From Ichthyosporea sp. XGB-2017a (taxonomy: Eukaryota > Opisthokonta > Ichthyosporea), in NCBI GenBank assembly GCA_002811675.1, contig PDIM01010342.1:1-60463 (forward strand): 60,463 bases of DNA, read 5' to 3'. The first letter of the stretch is position 1. Every line of letters starts with the position of its first letter. The notes under the pieces were generated by a model. That model was not told where the DNA came from. It did not search any database and saw only the letters and a list, made by a program, of their open reading frames with translations. Positions 44,057 through 54,540 of this stretch are shown here, piece by piece. A program made the translations under genes and the position numbers.

Positions 44057-44638
44057 ATGGCAGGCGAGGTGGTGGTAAAGGAAGATCATGAAGATGATTA
44101 TAATATTGGGGATGATTATGAAGATGAAGAGGAGATGGGTCGTACTTCAAAACCGGGCAAAAAAACAAAGCGAGATGGGGCTAAAAGGGCAAATCACAAT
44201 GCGTTAGAAAGGAAAAGAAGGGATCATATAAAGTCTTGCTTTGAAGATTTAAGATTTGTTATTCCAATTATTTCAGGACCAAGTCCTTCAAGGAGTCATA
44301 TACTGAACAAAGCGACTGAATATATTCGATATTTGAAAAAGAAAAACGAAATGACGAGTGCCGAAATAGGAGAGCTGAAGCATCAGGGATCTTCACTGAA
44401 TGGCCAGCTTAGTACTTTAGACCATAGCTCAGGGACAACTGTGTCTAAGAAAGCATATGTTAGTGACTCTGGGAAGTGGAAAGGTTCGAAGAAGGACAAA
44501 GCAAAAAGTAAAGCAGCGAAGAAAAGTCAGCTTAAAGCGAACAGTAATAAGAACGCAAAGAAGAATTCGAAAACGGAGTACGATGAATCCTTCAATAACT
44601 TGTTGAAAACCATCCGCGAGGAGGTAATCAACCACTGA
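44057..44638 (+). CDS. MAX: MAX-like bHLH-zipper transcription factor
   Basis: A single exon of 193 aa. After an acidic N-terminus, the basic region and helix 1 are KRANHNALERKRRDHIKSCF, almost the same as human MAX (RAHHNALERKRRDHIKDSF). The His, Glu and Arg that read the E-box CACGTG are present. Helix 2 is SRSHILNKATEYIRYLKKKN. The zipper after it is short, and the C-terminal 80 residues are Lys/Ser-rich with a nuclear localisation appearance. MAX is the common partner of the MYC/MXD/MGA network and is known from animals and their unicellular relatives. ATG at 44057 was chosen, since the frame upstream has only a TTG. Confidence 0.88.
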   Translation: MAGEVVVKEDHEDDYNIGDDYEDEEEMGRTSKPGKKTKRDGAKRANHNALERKRRDHIKSCFEDLRFVIPIISGPSPSRSHILNKATEYIRYLKKKNEMTSAEIGELKHQGSSLNGQLSTLDHSSGTTVSKKAYVSDSGKWKGSKKDKAKSKAAKKSQLKANSNKNAKKNSKTEYDESFNNLLKTIREEVINH

Positions 44639-45491
44639 AACTGCTTAAACGTATTGGCTCCTGCAAATTCTTCATATATAGAGCTTCCCTATGTTTTATT
44701 TGCAGGAAACCAAACCAGCTCAAGAGGCGGCTTCCTTACTCTTTTCGTCTCCTTTTCCTGTTTTGACATGAAGTTCCTTATCCATAACTACAATTACCTT
44801 GCACAATTATACATTTCTTCTTCTATTCCATTCATTAATTTTCGCTCTTTAAGCATACGAATTGATCATTCCCAAAAGCTGCTTCAGTAAGAAAACTTTG
44901 CACAAGGCTCCTTCCTCTTTTTGCGTAGAGAGAAGAGGCAATAACATCTGCATGAACACTGAGCGCTGGTGAACCTTTAGTGTGTTATCAGTTCGGAAAC
45001 AACAGACATTTCCCCAGACAGTAAGCCATTGATTTGCTTTTTTCACTTCTTTTTTTTGTTTTCTTTTATATTTAGAGCGTGGTACCGAATCATGGAAACA
45101 TAAATGGAAATAATAAAAATGCAAGTAGAATACGAATTGCGTGGAAACAAATTCCAAATCTACACAAATTGTTGAGTGTTCTTAATCTTTGCTTTTATTT
45201 GCCAATAGCAGAAGGATGCATTTCCGTCATTGAATAAGATACAACAACTCTCGCCCAACGAACGATCTCAAACGAAAATGAATTTCAACAAAAAGCAATA
45301 TTGGCGCTTATACAGCACACTTCATCTGTACAACATTGAACTTGAATCTTAATCCCCTTCTTCCCTTCATATCAAGAAATCAATCCAATACATCACTATT
45401 ATTCCAATACAATCAACGAAATATTCCAGTTTCGCTTTCTAGTTTGCATAGCTTCCCGACTTATCCGCTTTTTAAAAACAAGATTTAATCC
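44639..45491. other. Convergent spacer MAX-like / UQCR10
   Basis: These 853 bp lie between two convergent genes. Open stretches on both strands (44654-44890, 44849-45157) have no recognisable features and no good start. They probably hold 3' UTRs. No RNA gene is seen. Confidence 0.3.
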
Positions 45492-45680
45492 TTATTCCTC
45501 TTGCACGAATTTATCTTTAACATCCTCCCACAATTTACCCTTGTTAATGTTCTTCCAGTAAGCTTCGATTGAATTGTTGAAGACATGTTCAAAGGCAAAA
45601 GCTCCACCAATAAAAGTAGCAACAAACACCGAGTTGCGCTTCATAAATATATTATAAACTCCTCGTGCGACACCGTCCAT
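45492..45680 (-). CDS. UQCR10: Cytochrome bc1 subunit 9 (QCR9/UQCR10)
   Basis: A 62 aa protein of the usual QCR9 size. It reads GVYNIFMKRNSVFVATFIGG, AFAFEHVFNNSIEAYWKNIN, KGKLWEDVKDKF, close to human UQCR10 (SLLFRRTSTFALTIIVGVMF ... NEGKLWKHIKHKY). One transmembrane helix spans about 17-33. It is a small subunit of respiratory complex III that contacts the Rieske protein and cytochrome c1. No intron is present. Confidence 0.93.
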   Translation of the reverse strand: MDGVARGVYNIFMKRNSVFVATFIGGAFAFEHVFNNSIEAYWKNINKGKLWEDVKDKFVQEE

Positions 45681-46271
45681 TTTTGATTCTCTATATCAAG
45701 CAAATATACCCTTTAGAACAAAAAATAAATCCTTCTTTTAAAAAACACAACAGATCTATAACAATCCCTCCAATCCAGATTTACTCTTCAACACTCCGAT
45801 AGCTGGTTGTTATAATATTGAACCCGCCTCGGTACAGAAATAAAAATTATAAAGTATAAATAATAACACTACTGAGAAAAGTGCATAGAGATCATGACCA
45901 GGCCACACCTCCATTGCCCCCGCGTATTGTCTAATAGATCTATAGTGCGACTATGTGGCACACCCCACTTATAATCTAACACCTAGCGTAGCTCTGGGCC
46001 GCAGCTTCTCTGGTACTATGGCACATTCTTTGCATTGCAGGTTTATTTTCTTGTTTTTTGCACAATGCCTTGTTGCAGTGCACGCTTTTGATTTATTCGA
46101 ATTCGTAACTAGTAGGAGATTTAGTTCTGGAATTAATGGGGTGCCAATGGTAATTTATAGGTTGAAATCTATAGAGTATTTTAAATGACATATCGAGAAG
46201 TGTAGACGTGCGATTGGATAGAACCGTGGTATACATGCACATACTGGGATTTGGTATCATTAAAAAGGGGC
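45681..46271. promoter_or_regulatory. Divergent region UQCR10 / LITAF
   Basis: These 591 bp are mostly AT-rich. A plus-strand ORF with an ATG at 46018 runs to 46188 (56 aa, signal-peptide-like start). It may be a small secreted peptide or a chance ORF in the LITAF 5' UTR. Nothing else is seen. Confidence 0.35.
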
Positions 46272-46742
46272 ATGATGGCAGATGATAAACAAAGCCAACA
46301 ATATTCAGAGGTGAACTCTAAAGTTCAGCGTGAGCCAATGGGGAGTGAAGGACTTGATTCGCAATATTCGGCAGCTAAACCTCCATGCCCCATTCCTTCT
46401 TTTGTTACCCATGGCATGGTAATGCACTCTTCTCCTCAGGCAACCCAGGCAGGTCCCGCCTACCATACCCAGCAGGGGCAAACCATTTACGTTGTACATA
46501 ATCCTCAACTGATCGCCATTGTTGGCCCACAATCACAGCCCATGGCATGCCCTCATTGTCACCACCAAGGGATGACTGAAATCCGTCATGAAACTTCAAC
46601 ATGCACTTTCATTAGTGCTGGTGCCTGCTGCATATTCGGGTGCTGTTTGTGTTCTTGGGTTCCATTTGTTATCGATGACTTACAGGATGTTATTCACACA
46701 TGCCGAAACTGCAAGCGCATAGTCGGTGTATATCACAGGTGA
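46272..46742 (+). CDS. LITAF: LITAF-domain protein
   Basis: A single exon of 156 aa. The N-terminal half is Gln/Pro-rich, with a possible PPCPIP adaptor-binding stretch. The C-terminal half is the LITAF domain: a first zinc knuckle CPHCHHQGMTEIRHET, a membrane-inserting Cys-rich helix (FISAGACCIFGCCLCSWVPF) and a second knuckle HTCRNCKRIVGVY. Each zinc ligand pair (CxxC and CxxC) is present. LITAF/SIMPLE proteins sit on the cytosolic face of late endosomes and lysosomes as a monotopic membrane anchor. The first ATG at 46272 is used, and a second ATG is the next codon. Confidence 0.93.
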   Translation: MMADDKQSQQYSEVNSKVQREPMGSEGLDSQYSAAKPPCPIPSFVTHGMVMHSSPQATQAGPAYHTQQGQTIYVVHNPQLIAIVGPQSQPMACPHCHHQGMTEIRHETSTCTFISAGACCIFGCCLCSWVPFVIDDLQDVIHTCRNCKRIVGVYHR

Positions 46743-46982
46743 ATTGATGTAAGATCTTTCTTCAATATTTTATTATCATTCATCGACGCAGAGGGAATAT
46801 AGCGACGTTAACAAAGGCAAAGCTCAATACAGCACAGATATCTAATAAAAAAAATCAAAGCAACAAGATTGTGGGTTAACAAGTGGGAAAAATGAATGTC
46901 ATAGGAAGATAGGAAAGGAAGAATAACTTCGGCTCATAGTGCTTGCTCTAGGATGTATTGTGTAGCAAATGGGAGTCAATAA

Positions 46983-48296
46983 TTAAAAATGGGCAGCATG
47001 GGGCATTCCGAGGTGTTTTAACACTTCTCGGTGCTTTTTCCTATTCAGGGAAGCATCATTCAACTTTACTTCTTTGTCAACATGCACTGTACCCAATAAA
47101 ACCGTGTTGGCATTAATCGGCTTATCCTGAACGATATCACATGAAAATTCCTTTTGTTCAGTAGGATAAAACATGCAAAGAATGCAATTGGGAAGACTGA
47201 AGTTAAGGAAGTAAGAGCAAAAAACATGCATTTGCAACCATGTGTGCTTTCCATTCATATTGAGTCTACAGTTTGCAAGAAGTCTATAGTTCTCCCTAAT
47301 GATGAGTCCTGCATCACTTGATACTACTGCGCTATTCTCCATTTCTTTACAATACTTCACGATCCGACTATAGTCTTCGTCAACAAAAAGAGTACTCATG
47401 TGCTTTCCCAAAATATTTCCAATATTCAACTTCATTTCAGATACCAGCCCTTTAGAACAGAATATTATGACACCATTCGAATGGGTACGAATGCAGTGAG
47501 TTTCATTAAAGAACGATTCAATATTGCTCTCTACACCCAGTGCGCTACGCTTAGAATAAATTCGGGAAGAAAGAACACTGACTTTCTGAGGCCCCAAATT
47601 CTTCAAAACACAGTTGCATCCATGCAAAGAAAGCCAAACAATAGCACCACTTTTCGACAGAAAACGCACACAAATATCATATTTCCTTTCCCTCTCATTG
47701 AGGAGTTGAAACCGCAGAGCATAACTATCATCATGTGGAAGATAGCAAAATATACTTTTTCTAAGAATATCCTCCTCTGTATAGCCAAAAAGTTCACTGT
47801 AAGGTCCACAAACTTTGAGAACAGTTCCATCACAGTCAACAATGAATATAACATCGTCTACATGTCTTTCCAAAATAATACTTGCAGAATCTTCCGTTAT
47901 CCTATCACTAACAAAGTGCCCCGTTAAAGAATCCCTAGATTTCCCACTAGAAGAAGAAGAAGACCCCTCTTCGCCTGGGGAGCTCTCTCCCCCTGACCCA
48001 CTCTCACTACGCTTACTCTTTTCCCTCTCTTTGATTCTCTTTATATGGTCTACGGTCTTCTCTAAAATGGCCAATCTCTTCATTTTTTCGCCATTATTGT
48101 TAATATTCAACGCCTCACATAGTTTATCCATCAAAGAGGCAATCTTGTCGCGCCTGCGTTTTTCAGCTTCCTTATGAAGAGATTTATATGAGTCGCTCCT
48201 GCCATTCGGTCCACGACTGTTGCTGGACACAGTACTACCTTCATTGTCACTATTATACCCCCCACTATCGTCGTCCTCTACCTTTCTTTTCCCCAT
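46983..48296 (-). CDS. bHLH-PAS transcription factor
   Basis: A single exon of 437 aa. An acidic N-terminus leads to a basic helix-loop-helix: SYKSLHKEAEKRRRDKIASL, then MDKLCEALNINNNGEKMKRL and TVDHIKRIKEREKSK. A PAS-like domain follows at about 140-245 (ILERHVDDVIFIVDCDGTVL, KVCGPYSELFGYTEEDILRK, FCYLPHDDSY). A second, weaker PAS/PAC region covers about 270-370 (IRTHSNGVIIFCSKGLVSEM). The order bHLH, PAS-A, PAS-B is that of the ARNT/CLOCK/AHR class. Such factors are mainly animal. In animals they dimerise; the MAX-like bHLH nearby is a different class. The C-terminus (FSLPNCILCMFYPTEQ) is hydrophobic and unusual. Confidence 0.85.
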   Translation of the reverse strand: MGKRKVEDDDSGGYNSDNEGSTVSSNSRGPNGRSDSYKSLHKEAEKRRRDKIASLMDKLCEALNINNNGEKMKRLAILEKTVDHIKRIKEREKSKRSESGSGGESSPGEEGSSSSSSGKSRDSLTGHFVSDRITEDSASIILERHVDDVIFIVDCDGTVLKVCGPYSELFGYTEEDILRKSIFCYLPHDDSYALRFQLLNERERKYDICVRFLSKSGAIVWLSLHGCNCVLKNLGPQKVSVLSSRIYSKRSALGVESNIESFFNETHCIRTHSNGVIIFCSKGLVSEMKLNIGNILGKHMSTLFVDEDYSRIVKYCKEMENSAVVSSDAGLIIRENYRLLANCRLNMNGKHTWLQMHVFCSYFLNFSLPNCILCMFYPTEQKEFSCDIVQDKPINANTVLLGTVHVDKEVKLNDASLNRKKHREVLKHLGMPHAAHF

Positions 48297-49617
48297 TTAA
48301 TCAATCAGTCACTGCAAAAAACTTATTATCGCTAAAAAACTAACAACAAGCACTAAAAGGGAAAAAAAAAACAAGCTTGCCTGCAAATCATAAAATAAAA
48401 CGAAACAAAAACAACTAAATAAAACAAATTTGCCAACGAGTTTCAACTTTAACTAATCATACTCAAGTAGAGCCTCCTTCCCATTCAAATCATCACACAA
48501 GCGTCCAATCCAAGCAGCACACGAATCACACCCGAACAAGATCAAGAACAAGAGAAAGAAATCAGCCAACTAACTAACTAATCAAGCTCACTAGACTTGT
48601 ACGTTACAGCAGACATATTATTATTATTATTATAGTAATTTTGCGCATGCCGAAAAATAAAAAATATATAAAATAAAAATAAAAAAAAATAAAAATGCAA
48701 AGCTATAGCCTATTACTGTAGGTTGTGGCTGCTATAGTAAATTACACCTAGCAGTGCTGCACAGCGCGGATTCGAAGGGTGTGAGTTGGTCGACCAATAT
48801 AGTGCTATAAGCTTAGCAGCAGCTAGAAGAGAATTGGAAAAGGTACCAATTACGCGGTACAGTAGTACGATACTCTCCAGAGTGCCTGTCTTGTGTTTTG
48901 CTGCAGGGTTCACACGTTTATTATATATCGATTATGAGTCAGCCAGCCACCTATGATTTATTTATCTAATATTATAAAGGGATTCCAGGTATAAGAAGTA
49001 CCAACTACCAATAAAATTGCAATGACCTAAAGGTCGGCTCGCTCGCTATTTTCTTCTTTAGGGCTATAGATAGTAGGGCAAATTCCAGGAGCCAATCAGA
49101 GGACGCCCTAAAAGTGTATTTAAATTGTCCATCAGTAAGGAGGAATCGCTCGCAAGCTCGCTCGATTAATGGTGGATGAGTCACCTTTGCTAGATGACTC
49201 ACAAGGGTTGTGTTTCCGACCTTTATTTATATACATGCCAATTATGAATAAAATTTCTGGTCCCTGGCCATGGCTGCGCCACTACTTTTCTAGCTAGAGG
49301 ACCTTTCGTGTGCATGATTCGTTTTGCATCATGCCTCATGTTTCAATTTGTGTCTGTAGTATTTAGACGGTGCGACGCTTGCCTATAAAGCTGGCCAGAT
49401 ATTTTTGTTATCTATACTTAGCTCATAATGGGACTTATATTGAGGGCGTACTAGTACTTAATGGGATAACTTGTGAAATATGCGAAGGCTGTCAATGTGA
49501 ATAAAGATGTCTATTTTCTAACCCTCAACAGTTTCAGAGTGCAGATAAAAGGTCGGCCAGCGACTTTATTTTGAATGACAGCCCCAACACCCCCCTTCTT
49601 CCATCGAGAGGAATATA
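48297..49617. other. bHLH-PAS upstream region
   Basis: These 1321 bp lie between the bHLH-PAS start and the LRR gene 3' end, so they are probably its promoter. The first 150 bp are A-rich on the plus strand. There is an (ATT)n tract at about 48617-48634. AAAGGTCGGC occurs at about 49030 and again near 49545. CCAATCAGAGG at about 49092 also occurs in the CAMKMT promoter. No gene or RNA is recognised. Confidence 0.4.
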
Positions 49618-51003
49618 CTACTGTTCTTCATCGGAATTTCCTCCAGCTTCACCCAGTGGTATTTCTTGTTCTATGGAATCTTTGTATACAATTCGAATAA
49701 GTGGTCGTTTTTCTGCCTTTAGGCACTCCCAACTACATAGCTGAATAATGAGTGGGCATGGGCGTTCTATTATGAAATAAAGAAAACAATTTCAACCAAA
49801 ATTATTAGTAAGCATACAGTAGTTAGTGCCCCAACAATGTAGCTCAAATGCTTACCGCTTCCAGATATTTTTGGCATAAAGTCTTTCAAGTCTGTCCAGT
49901 GAATTGCTTCAATATATTCAGTAACAAGCGACGAATCGCAAAGCAAACACTTAAGTCCCTGGTACAAAATCTTTTCATGATCTGATTTTGAGATATCGGC
50001 TAAATTGATATCTTCCTCATAGCATTTGCGCAAGCACAGCTCTTTCAGGGACCAAGGGGAAGGCCTTAAGTGTGTTTTTCCCCTTTGACTCTTTCGTGTT
50101 GCGCGCCAGAGTTTTACAAATACAGAAAAGTAAGTACATGAGAATGCTACTCTCAAACCCACACTTCAGATGGCGGTATCCTTACCTCCCTAAACATTGG
50201 ATTGCTATCGAACCAAAATTCTTGGATGTGCCTTAGATCAACAATAGATTCTGGAAATACAGTAATATCATTCATACTCAATTCCAGCTTGCGAAGACTT
50301 TTTAGATTACCAACAGAAGACGGCATTTCTGTTAGTTGATTGTTTTCAGCATAAAGCTCCCGTAAGGTCATACATCTCCCAAGAGTGATTGGTAACTCGC
50401 AAAGCTTATTGCCACCCAATTTAAGCACTTGCAGCTTTGGCAAATCAAAAAGGTTGCTTGGGATCTTCCGTAGCAAATTACCTTGAAGAGCTAAAGTTTC
50501 TAGCTCTCGCAATCGGCTAAGTTCAGGTGGTAGCTGTTCAAGATTATTATTAGAAAGATTTAGTGTTACTAGCAAAAACAGTTTCTTAATGTTTGGAGAG
50601 ATTGTTTTTAAATTATTGTTAAATACATGAAGAACAGTTAATCTTCGAAGTTCCAAAATTCCTTCTGAAATTGTTTCAAAACAATTATCTCCTAGATTTA
50701 AATACTTCAACTGCTTCAAAGCCCTGATCTCATCTAATTTTTTGTATAAAGTCTGTTAGTAGGCAAATCAAGTCTAAGCCCACGGAACCATTTTTACTGA
50801 GTAGGATGTAGCAACAAAAACGTACCTGGTAGCTCCTTCAATAAATTTCCTTTCAGAACGAGTTTCTCCAAAGATCGAAGCAAGCCAATATCCGGGGCAA
50901 TCCTTCCCAGTTTCTGATAGTTGACTTCCAAACTCCTATGTCGACTTTTAAGAGCAGAAAAGAGGGCCGCAACTTGCCCTTTGCTATTTCCTTCCAGCAC
51001 CAT
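49618..51003 (-). CDS. Leucine-rich repeat protein with Cys-rich end
   Basis: Exons 51003-50826, 50733-50186, 50090-49856 and 49766-49618 join in frame to 369 aa. At least eight LRRs of the LxxLxxLxLxxNxL type occupy about 30-240 (LKQLKYLNLGDNCFETISEG, LLVTLNLSNNNLEQLPPELS, LPKLQVLKLGGNKLCELPI, LKSLRKLELSMNDITVFPES). After them come SLKELCLRKC, CLLCDSS and CPLIIQLCSWECLKAEKR, a set of spaced Cys that resembles the zinc-binding end of LRRC58-like proteins. The acceptor at 50734 was set so that PDEIRALKQLKYL continues the repeat frame; the nearer CAG acceptor gives a stop. The first ATG is used, but the frame stays open about 60 codons upstream without an ATG. No membrane segment is certain. 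Confidence 0.8.
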
Positions 51004-51679
51004 TCTGGAAGTCCCAAACTGTTGATTTCTCACAGTTCGTATAGGAATGGAGAGATATGTAGTAATGCTGCTTTTCTTACTCTTTCCCACCCCCTTCCTT
51101 TTTATTTTCACAGAGCTTCCTTCCCTACGGTAATACTGATCTTCCCATTCCCACCCCCTACTGAGAGATTCAGTCAGTCGAAAATCCAAACAAGGCCCAA
51201 CACAAAAAAAAAAAAAAAAAAATGGAACCGTCTTTGCCGGACTTTTTCATGGCCCACTCCAGTAATAAATAGTAAATAGAGGGTACACGAAAAAAGAAAA
51301 AAATTATTTTTTATTTTTATGGTATTTTTATGTTATTGTTTTTTTTATATAACTCCTAATATTATTCTGATCACTAATTATGTGACTATTTGGAGTGGGC
51401 CATGACTTTTTCTTCAAAAAAAAAAAAAAAGGTTCACAGTGCCAGAAATGGCAAAAAAACCAAAAATGCTATATTTAGGTTTTCTGGCTTTTACTTTTAT
51501 GTTTTCTTTGTAATAAGCAAGCTCCTCTCTGAGTGAGTTAGGCTGGGCTCTGTGGACGTAACATGTGTTTGTGAGATAATGGAAACACTAAATCAGACTA
51601 AAAAGGGGATTTTAGAATAGCTGGAAGGGAGGTATGACTGGTGAGCTTAGCGCTCGTTCTTTGAAAGGGAGCTGCAATC
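51004..51679. other. LRR / TRP divergent region with MITE
   Basis: These 676 bp contain a run of 19 A at 51204-51222, a 155 bp inverted-repeat element (listed separately) and A-rich then T-rich DNA before the TRP start. GTGCCAGAA lies at 51439-51447, about 240 bp before the TRP ATG. Confidence 0.45.
51249..51403. mobile_element. Short non-autonomous DNA transposon (MITE)
   Basis: The element is 155 bp and AT-rich inside. Its ends are exact 13-bp inverted repeats, ATGGCCCACTCCA on the left (51249-51261) and its complement TGGAGTGGGCCAT on the right (51391-51403). Both ends are followed or preceded by GACTTTTTC (51240-51248 and 51404-51412), a 9-bp target-site duplication. It has no coding capacity. 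A 9-bp duplication fits Mutator-like (MULE) transposases; 8-bp hAT is the alternative. It sits in the divergent promoter of the LRR and TRP genes. The perfect TIRs and duplication suggest a fairly recent insertion. Confidence 0.85.
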
Positions 51680-54540
51680 ATGGACGGAAGCGACGAAGAT
51701 TTAATGCGTGATAGGGGCACAAGTGAGGGGGTAAAATCTACGGGGGCAACGGGGATATTTAATCGCAATAACAAAATAGCTGATGAAAGCTCAATAGGGC
51801 AAGAAGTCCCCTTCAACCAGGAATCGGGGGAGGATGAGAAACCGAGGGGGGATGGTTCGGAGCTCCTGGATGAGGAAGAAACAACTCCAACGCTTAATGG
51901 CACATGCGAAGAGAATGCCGCTTTAGACGGAGAGTATTCTCAATCTTACAAACCTGACCAACCTGGAGAGTTTGAAATATTGGAAAGACCTGACAAAAGG
52001 AAGTCGACTGTTGGTCGCATTAGTAGCTTCAACAAAAAGGTATTTGAGTTAGGAAACTTGAAAACCCATAAAATTGGGTCTAGCATCTACAAACTCGTGG
52101 ATATTTCTACGAATTCACAAATATTTGAAGAATCTAAAATTTCCCCGCTCCACTGGATCGTTTATGAAACCGTAAGAGGAGTGCGGGAACTTAATGAAGA
52201 CACTGAAAGCGACATAAGGACACAACACGGGCATTTGGTTAACACTCAAGATGGTCAGGGGTTGACGCCACTACATTTGGCAATTTGTGAGGGAAGTGGA
52301 GAAAGTTTGGCACCAATGTTACTCGCTGTGAAAATCACTCGGATTTTAATTTCGATGGGAGCAGATCTTGAAATGCACGACAAAAACGGAAGAACAAGTC
52401 TTCATATGGCATGTGGAAGAGGAAATCTTGATTTGGTGAGGCTTCTTCTGGAGAATGGAGCAAATATCTGGGCTTTGACCAAAGAAAGACAGTCTGTAAT
52501 ACATATGGCTGCAAGGTACGACAACGAGATACTTCTCAAGCAATTTTTTATGCTTATCCGTGCAGAAAAAGGCGAGCAAGATTGCATGGAAATATTCGAC
52601 CAGGTAACTCCTTTTACAAACTGCTCCGAAAAACCTGTTACATGCAGCCCTTCTGTTGTTGAAGCTCGAGATGCAAGAGACATTCGAGATATGACACCAC
52701 TCCATGTTGCCGTGTTTTTTGGGATGACGGCGTCTGCAGAGTTCTTACTAAGCATGGGTGCTTCGATTGAGACTAGAGACAAGAATGGTACTCCTGTGAT
52801 TGCAACTATGCTTGAGGAAATACCAGCTTTGGTAAGTACTCCTTCTTGAGTATACATTTTGACCAGAATGGTTTCCAACCATGAAGCTCTATTTTCTTTC
52901 TTTCTTATGTTTAGGTTCCAAGAGCACTAGACAACTTAGTTGTGGTGAACAAGTTTGCACGAAAAACTATGTACAATCTTTGTCCCCTTGAAAAGAAACC
53001 GAAAGACACTTCTGAAGGTGTTGCTACTCACAATATGACTAACAAGTCAGTCCTTAAAATACTTGTTCATAACTCCCTCCTAGACATAGTTAGTCACAGT
53101 GTGATAAAAAAATTCATTGAGATGAAATGGGAAAAATTTGGATGGTGGAATGTATTTAAAAGCATGGCTTTTTACTGTATATTCGTGATCCTTGTAACTA
53201 TATCAGCCACATTGGATAAGAAAGGAGATCGAAATTCGTTCTCAAAATCAACTATGGACCGCGCTGTTGTTGATGCCTGCTCTATAATGATGCTATTCAT
53301 TTTCGTTCTTATTGAAATTCGCGAGGCTATGGGAAGAACTCGAGAGGCAGCCCTGTATGTCTCTGCCCGTTCAAAAGAGATCGAAAATATGCTATTATAC
53401 GTTCCTCTTGATGATAGTTGGCCCGATGGACAATTTCTTCAGGATAAACTCAAATCAGTCCAAAAGGCTACCTCTATTTTCGAATATTTTGCTGATCCTT
53501 GGAACTGGCTGGACTGGATTTGCTATTTATCTTTAGTGCTTTCACATGCTTTGAATTACTCCCAGATAAATAATGATGAACATGGGAATGAAGATCACCC
53601 TCCAAGTGAGCGTGCGTCGTTATATTTTTATATCATAGGAACTATATTTGCGTATCTCAAACTGGCCAAGTTCGCAAGAGCATATGAAAGGATGGGGGCG
53701 TTTGTCGTGATGCTTACCAAAATGTTCAATGATGTAGTAAATTTCCTCATAATATATGGAGTACTTCTTATACCTTTCGCCTTGAGTTTTCTGCTGGTGT
53801 TCAGACCAGAAATTAAAGGATCTGACGATTATTTAGACTTCTGGCACGTGAGCATGACTCTTTTTCGCATGACGCTCGTTGATTTCACTTATTCAGACCT
53901 GGAAGCTGTAGAGCCTGTTGTGGCACCGATTCTTGTTTCAATTTGGTTGTTTACCAGTGGCGTTTTACTTATTAATTTATTTATTGCTATGATGAGTAAC
54001 ACTTATCAAATTGTGCAAGACAATGCCAACAATGTCGCTTTGCTGGAGCGAGCTGCCGCAATTGTGGCGAGCGAAGAAACAGAGTTATCAGAGGCTTCAC
54101 AACTAGAAATGCGACAATGGATATATGAAAACTGTAGTGAAACTAACCCTTTTATTGAAAAATTCAGTGAAGCAGAGTCTTTGACTGAAGATCCAATAGT
54201 ATCCTTGCGACAAACTATTTCAGATAAAGTTGATGTACTAGATAAAAAGATCGCCCGTCTTGCTCTCTACCTAGAAGACAAAGACCCCGAACTTCGAAGT
54301 AATCTGGCTGATAGCCGTGAGTCTCTTCAGATAAAGGAGCTATATTCCAAGATGAAAAAACAAGCTAGTATTAATAGCTATCGAAAAGCAGGGGATAGTT
54401 CAGGACCATTTAATCCCAAGCAGCTGACAGCAGATAGCGCGGCGCATCGACCGGAACAACCTCTCAATCATGCCGGCGCAAGCGACATGAGTGATGGGGA
54501 GGAAAGCGTTGGGGAACTAACTGTTGATGTGAGAAGTTAG
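51680..54540 (+). CDS. Ankyrin-repeat TRP-type cation channel
   Basis: Exons 51680-52831 and 52915-54540 encode 925 aa. The N-terminal 150 residues are acidic and disordered. Four or five ankyrin repeats follow (TPLHLAICEGSGESL, TSLHMACGRGNLDLVRLLLE, SVIHMAARYDNEILL, TPLHVAVFFGMTASAEFLLS). A pre-S1 helix has SVIKKFIEMKWEKFGWWN, typical of TRPA/TRPV. Six membrane helices run from about 467 to 745: S1 FYCIFVILVTISATL, S2 IMMLFIFVLIEI, S3 WNWLDWICYLSLVLSHA, S4 FYIIGTIFAYLKLAK (few basic residues, so not a voltage sensor), S5 NFLIIYGVLLIPFALSF, a re-entrant pore around FWHVSMTLFRMTLVDFTY, and S6 VLLINLFIAMMSNTYQ. The gating ligand or stimulus is unknown. The ankyrin and S6 features fit TRPA/TRPV more than other families. 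Confidence 0.85.

Noticed and set aside
44849-45157. 102 aa minus-strand ORF between MAX and UQCR10
   Set aside because: Composition is low-complexity and aromatic, there is no conserved pattern, and it overlaps likely UTRs.
48770-48790. GGATTCGAAGG, resembling a tRNA B box
   Set aside because: No matching A box or cloverleaf could be drawn around it.
50752-50760. Nearer CAG acceptor for LRR exon 2
   Set aside because: With exon 1 phase it gives an immediate stop, while the ATTAG at 50734 restores the LRR pattern.
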